Source: Aphrophora alni (taxonomy: Eukaryota; Arthropoda; Insecta; Hemiptera; Aphrophoridae). Taken from it: a stretch of 64,000 nucleotides of DNA. The notes under the pieces are model-generated. The model saw only the letters and a list, made by a program, of their open reading frames with translations, made no database searches and had not been told where the DNA came from. Shown piece by piece: positions 57,151 to 64,000 of the stretch. Numbering within the stretch: position 1 is the stretch's first letter; each line of letters begins with the position of its first letter. The stretch lies in NCBI GenBank assembly GCA_963513935.1, contig OY740773.1:105012639-105076638 (forward strand), written 5' to 3'. A program made the position numbers and the translations under genes.

Positions 57151-58129
57151 CAGGACGCGGAAATAATTCAGGGATTGGTTATGCGGGTCAAAATAAAGAA
57201 AAGTTCCTATGAACATATGTTCGGAACCGCTTGTTTTACCAGCTATCCTTTTTTTACTAAATAATTTATATGTATCAATATTTATATTTTCAAAATGGCG
57301 GACTTTTAAAATTTTTTATGTCGAGAACACCAGCATCACAACATGCCAGAATCAATTTTAATCTTTCAATGAAAAAGAAAATGGTGTAATGTTTTTTCTG
57401 TAAGGTGAAGGATAATCTTAATATTTGTGGCCACTAAATACGACAACGACGACGGAAGGACTGATTAAATCTTTAGGGTTTCCTGAGGTTGTGAATCGTG
57501 AAGATCAGTCGTGGAATTTTTACGGTTTCCAAACTTAGCCTAACCTAACCTAACCTAACCTAACCTAACCTATCCTATCCTAACCTAACCTAACCTAACC
57601 TAACCTATCCTAACCTAACCTAACATAACCTATCCTAACCAAACCTAACCTAACTTAACCTAACCTAACCTAACCTAACCTAACCTAACCTAACCTAACC
57701 TAACCTAACCTAACCTAACCTATTGAGTTGAAATTTTGCACGGTACTTACCAAATAAAAAGATCTAGTTTGATAAAAATAACCAACTTCTTAGAATAATC
57801 CATTTAAAAATAGCGCCCATTTAAATTGTTTAAATGAATTTAACTTTGAATGAGTTATTTTCATTGACATTTTTTTAAATATCCGTCATTTTGAAACTGA
57901 TTATTGGCACAAGTAGATTATTTTTTCCCAAACTAAGTCTTTACATTGATGAATACCGTGCAAAATTTCAAGTCGAACGGTTGAGCCGTTCTAGAGATAT
58001 AAATTATTTAGTAAAACAACAAAATGTCGGTTAGCTGGTAAAAGAAACCTTTCAGGACATGCGTTTAAAATAATTTTTTTCTTTATTTTGACCCGTATAA
58101 CCACCCCTTAAATTATCTCAGCGCGTTAT
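57151..58129. mobile_element. Long-TIR MITE, ~980 bp, split by a CCTAA array
   Basis: The left end CAGGACGCGGAAATAATTCA, GGTTATGCGGGTCAAAATAA and TTTTACCAGCTATCC is mirrored at the right end (read inverted: ACGCGCTGAGATAATTTAAG, GGTTATACGGGTCAAAATAA and TTTTACCAGCTAACC). TIRs are about 110 bp. The interior holds AAAATGGCGGAC near 57295. The CCTAA array lies between the two halves. Confidence 0.75.
57538..57722 (-). repeat. (CCTAA)n array inside the MITE
   Basis: About 185 bp of CCTAA with few variants (TATCCTATCC, ACATAACC). It is the least diverged long array in the window and therefore perhaps the youngest. Confidence 0.95.
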
Positions 58130-59264
58130 AAAAACACTATATATATTTATAAGAGGTAATATTGGAAACTACTCCGATAATTTGTAACAATGTTTTCCTC
58201 ATTTATAACCTATTTGCCCAACAAGCTCATTAAGTAGTTTTTGAAACATCAAGGAAAACATCAACTATCAAATCAAATCATTCAGATAATTCCCTCTAAT
58301 AGACAAACGCTTCTTATATTCTTTACATCCTTATTAAATTAATTTATCCTCTGCATTTAAAATTTTAAAAAATCATCAAATATGCGCGTACTCATGCTTG
58401 TAAAATATTATTTTAAATAATGAATTATTCAAACCTATAAAACATTCATTTCGTTAATCACTTAACTGAATATATTTCTAATAACTATAAAATACGAGAA
58501 CCCTGATGAATAAAAATAATCTAATCTGTCAGCCTTCCCTCATCATTGGAGTTTGTTTTATAGTTCTTGGTTTTGTGATGGTACAGTTACGTCAATCTTC
58601 ACTATTTCTGTTATTGGATTCCTGTCAATAAATTGGTTAAGCGTTCAATAAGGAATGACTCGTCCGCTACGATCCTTCCACAGGACTTGTATATTTTAAT
58701 TATTTAATAATCCATTTTACCAAATGGATTAGGTTTCATAAAACCAAGCAGCAATATAGTTTTTACACGAATGTAACTTCCCCACGTTAAATTTTCTAAT
58801 TTTCTAAAGTTTGTACAACTGTAATTTCCAAACTAATATTCCCCCACTTGTCTTAGAGTGTTTTCTGAACATTTCAAAGTCATTAAGCGTATCTTGTTTC
58901 CTAGAAGACAATCTAGTCCATTTGTAACCAGTGCTATCTATCAGAAATGTCCCTGACAACACATCTAGAGTGCTGTTGGTTTATCTAATGTGATAACTAC
59001 ATTACTCGTCAAGAGGTTTTCATCAACTGTGAGAAAACATTGCAATACATTTTTCACACATCAAACCTGCAAAGTAATTATAGAGTTATCAATTATGCGG
59101 TATTGAGGATGTGGTTTTTCGTACAGTATAGAGTGACAATGCGGGTGGTTTAAATTAACGATTTCAGTATTGTTCCTTATTTTTTTAAATACTTTTATCT
59201 TCGTTTATATATATATTACCAAATTAAAATTAAAGTGGTTGTAAAACCTCGCGTTAAAAGTGCA
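58130..59264. other. AT-rich DNA, no gene seen
   Basis: No supported feature was found. Confidence 0.4.
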
Positions 59265-59269
59265 CAACC

Positions 59270-59530
59270 CCTCGGGGCTCACTTATATTGAGTACGAGTG
59301 TAGTTGACCCTAGCTGGATCCACATCTTTCTTCATCAAGTCTTAGTTAAATCTCTTTCATCTTTCCTATCAACTCTCTCTTGACCAACTCTTGTTTTTTT
59401 CCGACCCTGACGCATTTGAAGTATACGTGGGCTAATAGCCTTAATTTTATACTCTTTTCTTTTTTTTCTCTACAAGACAATGCTGACCGAAAGGTTTTTC
59501 ACGTTTAAACAACAAAAAGGAAAACGGAAA
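59270..59530 (-). repeat. R6 copy
   Basis: ACCCTAGCTGGATCCACATC, TTGACCAACTCTTGTTTTTT, CCGACCCTGACGCA and CCGAAAGGTTTTTCACGTTT. It is the most complete copy, so it can serve as the reference. Confidence 0.65.
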
Positions 59531-60049
59531 AAAGTGAACAAACCCTTAGTTCAAAATATCTCAAGCAGTGTCTTATAAAAAGGATTATAAATGAAAAATT
59601 AAAGGAAAGTCGAGTAAATACAGTACTCTGATAACAGGGTATTTATAAACAACCATACTTTTAAAGGCAATCTATCCACCATTTAAACGCTTGTTAAATA
59701 TCTCAAGACCTATAAAAATTAAACCTAATTTGTTTTGTATTTTAATTAACAACTTTTTTTTTTAATTTTCGATGAAAATTGTGAATTTTTAAATTTAAAT
59801 TTATTTATTTTTCGACGGAATTCCAAAAAATACAAAAACATTTTTTTAAGACAACTATCCCTTAGTAAATTGGAGATTAGGTATAATAATGGGCAAAAAC
59901 TAATTATTTGCTTGTACGACTGCCCTTATGGCCTAACTACAAAATTGACAAATTTACGTCACAAGGAATAAAACTGAAAGTTTCAAACATTAGTCCTTCG
60001 TCCTGTTAAATCTATCCTTTGGTGTTTTACACCGTAGAACGTTTATTTA
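59531..60049. other. AT-rich DNA, no gene seen
   Basis: No supported feature was found. Confidence 0.4.
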
Positions 60050-60270
60050 ATTTTAAATTAAGACAATGTTAGGTGTTCCTAATAACCATTAACCATGTCA
60101 TTTCGGTAGTGATCAATCAAAATGTGAAAATGAACCATGGATGCTGAATTTGAGTTTTTTTTAATATATTTAAATAACGTCCTTAACTAGTTTCCCTTGT
60201 ACCATAAAGTCGTAAATCGTATTTCATTACTATCCGTACAACCGATTTTAAGAAATTAAGTATTTTATAA
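60050..60270 (+). repeat. R2 copy
   Basis: CATGTCATTTCGGTAGTGAT, CAATCAAAATGTGAAAATGA, CCATGGATGCTG and CCTTGTACCATAAAG follow R2 order. Confidence 0.5.
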
Positions 60271-60592
60271 CTACCTCGTTTATTTATTTTTTATTTTAAG
60301 ATGGAAGCCAATACTTATTTTGATCCTTTAAAGCTACCTTCGAAATATTAATTTTGTAGTTTTCTTATGACAGCTACCTTCAAATTAATTATGAGTTGTA
60401 AAAATTGTAAGGGGGGCTGTGTTTTGACCAAAATATATTCTCATAATGTGAATATAAGTAATATTTTGGAGTTTTACAAAGATTGAAACAAAACATTTTT
60501 TACTATTGTATCTTCAACGATTTAAAGGGAAACCTGATCAGCTGTTTTAAATGTATCAGATACGTTATCTTTACATCAATGCTCGAAAGAAA

Positions 60593-60629
60593 TGCGCATG
60601 CGCAGAACTTCTGCGCATGCGCATGCGCA
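60593..60629. promoter_or_regulatory. NRF1-type GCGCATGCGC palindrome cluster
   Basis: TGCGCATGCGCA at 60593-60604, again at 60612-60623 and overlapping at 60618-60629. The first two lie in a perfect 15-bp inverted repeat (60593-60607 and 60609-60623) around a single C. GCGCATGCGC is the recognition sequence of NRF1 (erect wing in flies), which marks CpG-rich promoters. The alternating purine-pyrimidine run could also adopt Z-DNA. It is remarkable in DNA this AT-rich. No transcription start or exon was identified beside it. Confidence 0.45.
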
Positions 60630-60639
60630 CAAATAGTTT

Positions 60640-62170
60640 AAATAAAAATATAACAGTTTGTGTAGTGCATATATATTATATATATTAAGAACTTTATTAC
60701 AATGATTCAAAGTGATTATTGTTATTAAGGAAATAAACTTTTTACCGTCTCTTTTTTAAAGATGGCAGCGAAATCAGAAAATAAAAAATAATACGTTTTA
60801 AGGGTAATTTTATTCTAACTTTACCTCAATTTATATCCTTTTAACCCCCTTGTTGGGCTAAACAGAAATTAACAAGAATAGACTATTAAGGGGCAGCTTA
60901 TGCAATATGGGTGCACGATTTTTTTTAGCATGACTAAATACAGTTTTAGTGGGGAATAACAAAACTCAAACCTTCCAGTTTATACATTTAATAATTGTGT
61001 ATTTTCAAAATATACATATTTCTACTGTATTTAAGGAATATCTGACCGAAATGTCCATTGAACGAAAGAACTAATTCAGACATTTCATTATTTAAAACAA
61101 TCCTATTCTAAATTAGAAATACTTGAGTGAAGTTCACCAAAATATTGATATTTGTGTATTTCTATTCTATTTGATGAGTATCCTTTTGACCGAAATGGCA
61201 ATTGAACGAAAGAACTGTTTGGGATATTATTTATTCAAACCTAATCTCAAAATATTGACAGTTATTTCGACTATAACAAGGTTTCATAGCGATTACCTGT
61301 TCGTCCAAACGGTTGGAACGTGTTATAAAATATACATAATAAAATGAGTGTGTCATAAAGAGTGTTGCATTATTAATGTTTCTATTCGAACAGAAATTTA
61401 GAAGTTAAAGAGCGAAACAAATTATCTTGGAAACTGATGGAAATATTTAATGAAACGAAGAAAACGGATGTGATAAAAATTTATAATAAAGGAACCTAAT
61501 GGATTGACATTACAAATAATTTACTAATGTTTGAACACAAGAAACCCGATCAGCGATAAATAAACCCCTCATCGCCTCTAACTGTATCGAATTGTTATTC
61601 AGCCCCTGTCAGCTTTATGCAAGTGGTCGCATGAGATCAATATGAAATGTCTGTTATTATTGCCTTTTATATCTGTTTTTATTTTGACAAATAGCGGCAT
61701 ATTTTTCTTATTACATACACTAGAGGCAGATCTCTGTTGAATACTGCGGTTTTATTCCGTCACAAATTGGTCTCTTTATACTTCTGTGGCATAAGACGGT
61801 AGAGGGGAGATGGTAATGTTAGAATATGGATGATAAATTATATCTAAAGCAATTTGAATATAGGCGAAGTAGTTGTATTGTTTTTTATTTTATGTTGAGG
61901 GGTAAGTAAGGGATTTGGGGAATTTTTTTCCAATTGCATCCTTTAACTTTCTAAATATACGTAGTGTAGATGAAGTTATATTATGAGTTAAAAAAAATTG
62001 TTTTGTTTTTTGTAGATATATATCTACGTTTTGAAACTGTGTTACATGTCAAAGTTGTTGTTGACGATTTTAATAAAATTTCCTTTAATTTTCTCGATAA
62101 CTAAATTTTCGTGTAACTACCATTAAAAAAACACAAAATTACAATTGTCTCAAAATTAACTATGACGTTT
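60640..62170. other. AT-rich DNA, no gene seen
   Basis: A local duplication is visible: GACCGAAATG..ATTGAACGAAAGAAC occurs at about 61045 and 61190. The 74-codon frame at 61123-61347 crosses the second copy and is not supported as a gene. Confidence 0.4.
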
Positions 62171-62470
<300 letters not shown>

Positions 62471-62795
62471 ATATGGTGTTTATTTTGTTTTCTAATGAAA
62501 TATTTTCATTGTTTTCACATTGAGAGAAAAATACAGTTTTTAGTTATATTTAAAATTCTATGAATATCTCAATTCAGGTTGTAATAGACTATTGTCGTAA
62601 AACAACTTGTATAATTTAAAGAACTAATATTTTTTAAATAGTCTACCTTTTCAAACTACAGCAGTAATCATGCAGTAAAGTCAAAACAGGATAACCTGGA
62701 AAATATTTTTTTTTTAAATGAAGGATTAATAATTTAAAGAGATAGGCTTGAGACACTAAGTAAATAATGACTCTAAGGCAGGCTGCACGCCACAG
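62471..62795. other. AT-rich DNA, no gene seen
   Basis: No supported feature was found. Confidence 0.4.
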
Positions 62796-62799
62796 TGAA

Positions 62800-62950
62800 A
62801 TGTTTTATTGGTGAAACATAGGGTGAGACCCCCAGCCCTCGAATACTCTATTAACGTCAGTGTCAAATGAAAACAAGAGTTGGTCAAGAAAGACCCGATA
62901 AAAAATATGTAGAACCAGCTAGAGTCCCTAGGGATCGCCAAGCCATGTAT
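62800..62950 (+). repeat. R6 copy
   Basis: CAGCCCTCGAATACTCTATT, ACAAGAGTTGGTCAAGAAAG, GTAGAACCAGCTAGAGTCCC and TAGGGATCGCCAAGCC. A minus-strand frame over it (62756-62941) is a shadow. Confidence 0.6.
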
Positions 62951-63240
62951 GTAAGCGTGTTTTAATAAACGATAATATTATAAAATTATGTCCATCCTTC
63001 TTTAAATTAAGTAATTAAAATATGAAATATAACGATTCAATAAAACAATAAATCCACAAAAACGTACTTAATGAAACGTTCCTAAAAAAAACGTGTCGAG
63101 GAACGAAAACTTTATATGAGTTTTACTTAGATCTTTCTTGTCCATAACAATTCTATTTTTAATATCTTAAAATATATGTCCAAAGGAAATAATTGCAAAA
63201 TAATTTTTTTAATCTTTTCCCTTTACGTTTTTTTTAGTAT
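62951..63240. other. AT-rich DNA, no gene seen
   Basis: No supported feature was found. Confidence 0.4.
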
Positions 63241-63244
63241 TGTT

Positions 63245-63445
63245 TTGAAAAACCTCTCGGTCATCATCACCTTAAAAGAAAAAAGTAAAAAGAACATAAA
63301 GATCCTTAGCTTTTGAATACTCTAATAGCATCAGGGTCAGACGTGAACAAGATTCGGTCAAAAGAGACTACATAGGAGTGATTAAAAAGGAACACAATAC
63401 TACATGTAAAATTCTCTCTGAATTTCCACTCCCGTACTCACTATA
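63245..63445 (+). repeat. R6 copy
   Basis: AAAACCTCTCGGTCATCATC, TTTTGAATACTCTAATAGCA, TCAGGGTCAGACGTGAACAA and CCACTCCCGTACTCAC follow R6 order. Confidence 0.55.
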
Positions 63446-64000
63446 ATAAGGACATAAAGGTCCTGAGGGTATTTTCCTTTTATAAATATTATTTTAGATA
63501 AACTTTTAAAAATAATACAAAATCACTTAATTTTATAAAATTCCTAAACTCCTAAACCTTCTTCGCCAAGTTGCTCCAAGATAGGACAACAAAAGCCATC
63601 CTTAATTAAAGGCTCAACGTGTCCTGCGAATAAATTTAATATTTCCCACTTCTTAAATTGAAAACAGCGACAAAACTGCTGCGATAAAGTTAACGGGACG
63701 TTTGTATTTACACGAAGTAGAATTAATGATTTATGACTGTACATTATTCATTAAGACTTGGGTTTTAACAACATTATAAATGACTTGAGTAGGCCTACTT
63801 CTAATCTGCAAATCATCTGGTATACAATTACCTAGCTTTAAATTAATTACTTGCATTAATTAAAATCTGATACACTTGTTGCTTTGGTAATTAAGACGCC
63901 AGTGTTGGGTTTCGATTAATTGGATTGGTTATATTTGATATCATAGTTCGTCCTCTCGCGTTTAGTTTACAATATGTATTCAGTAACTTGAAGAAACGCA
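63446..64000. other. AT-rich DNA, no gene seen
   Basis: The 66-codon minus frame at 63544-63744 (starts MYSHKSLILLRVNTNVPLTL) has fairly balanced composition but no domain or splice partner, so it is not called. Confidence 0.35.

Overview
This window is AT-rich, repeat-dominated eukaryotic nuclear DNA with no clear complete gene. Three things suggest an insect, possibly a hemipteran. There are many long interstitial arrays of TTAGG, the ancestral insect telomere repeat. There are numerous CAGGGTG-type ends of mariner/Tc1 DNA transposons flanked by TA. There is also a decayed Jockey/R1-type LINE fragment. The order-level guess is weak. No open frame is long and domain-bearing: the longest frames are microsatellite translations (EREREX, SLSLSL) or chance frames inside repeats. 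The window is best read as intergenic or intronic DNA.

Layout. 0-5 kb: dispersed repeat fragments, a 42-bp perfect palindrome with a 7-bp target duplication, and a hammerhead-like motif. 5.9-7.6 kb: a 128-bp satellite, about 13 units. 9.6-11.4 kb: an inverted repeat pair, a TTAGG array, then the 3' module of a dispersed family called R1 here. 12.4-15.3 kb: a ~140-bp tandem repeat, an 87-bp-arm hairpin with hammerhead-like motifs, and a tRNA-Lys primer-binding-site-like 18-mer. 16.4-19.6 kb: R1, a CT microsatellite and a 126-bp tandem array. 22.3-24.2 kb: a TIR-bounded element filled with TTAGG, then a ~700-bp mariner-type MITE. 27.7-28.5 kb: the best exon candidates, including a 34-codon signal-peptide-like first coding exon ending at a consensus splice donor. 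28.8-39.6 kb: CCTAA arrays, a pair of ~0.95-kb inverted arms, a Helitron-like element carrying the 126-bp repeat, and the LINE relic. 40-46.5 kb: a possible 66-nt exon on the minus strand and three composite minisatellites in which TTAGG blocks alternate with unique modules. 49-64 kb: long CT and AG microsatellites, two long-TIR MITEs, two more hammerhead-like motifs, further dispersed repeats and a CG-rich NRF1-type palindrome cluster.

Dispersed families named here: R1 (ends in GCTGGGTAAGTACCATGATG, 14 termini), R2 (motif CGGTAGTNGTCAGTCAAAA, about 6 copies), R3 (motif TTTGATCAAAATCGTT, about 8 copies), R4 (TGTTATTCCTCA, 3 copies), R5 (GTCCCGGRAC, 2 copies) and R6 (GTAGATCCAGCTAG, about 9 copies).

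Main theme: telomere-type TTAGG arrays here lie inside or next to transposable elements. One array is bracketed by 19-bp perfect inverted termini and another splits a MITE, so TTAGG seems to be spread as cargo of non-autonomous elements rather than marking old chromosome ends. All alignments were made by eye; identities are not computed values.
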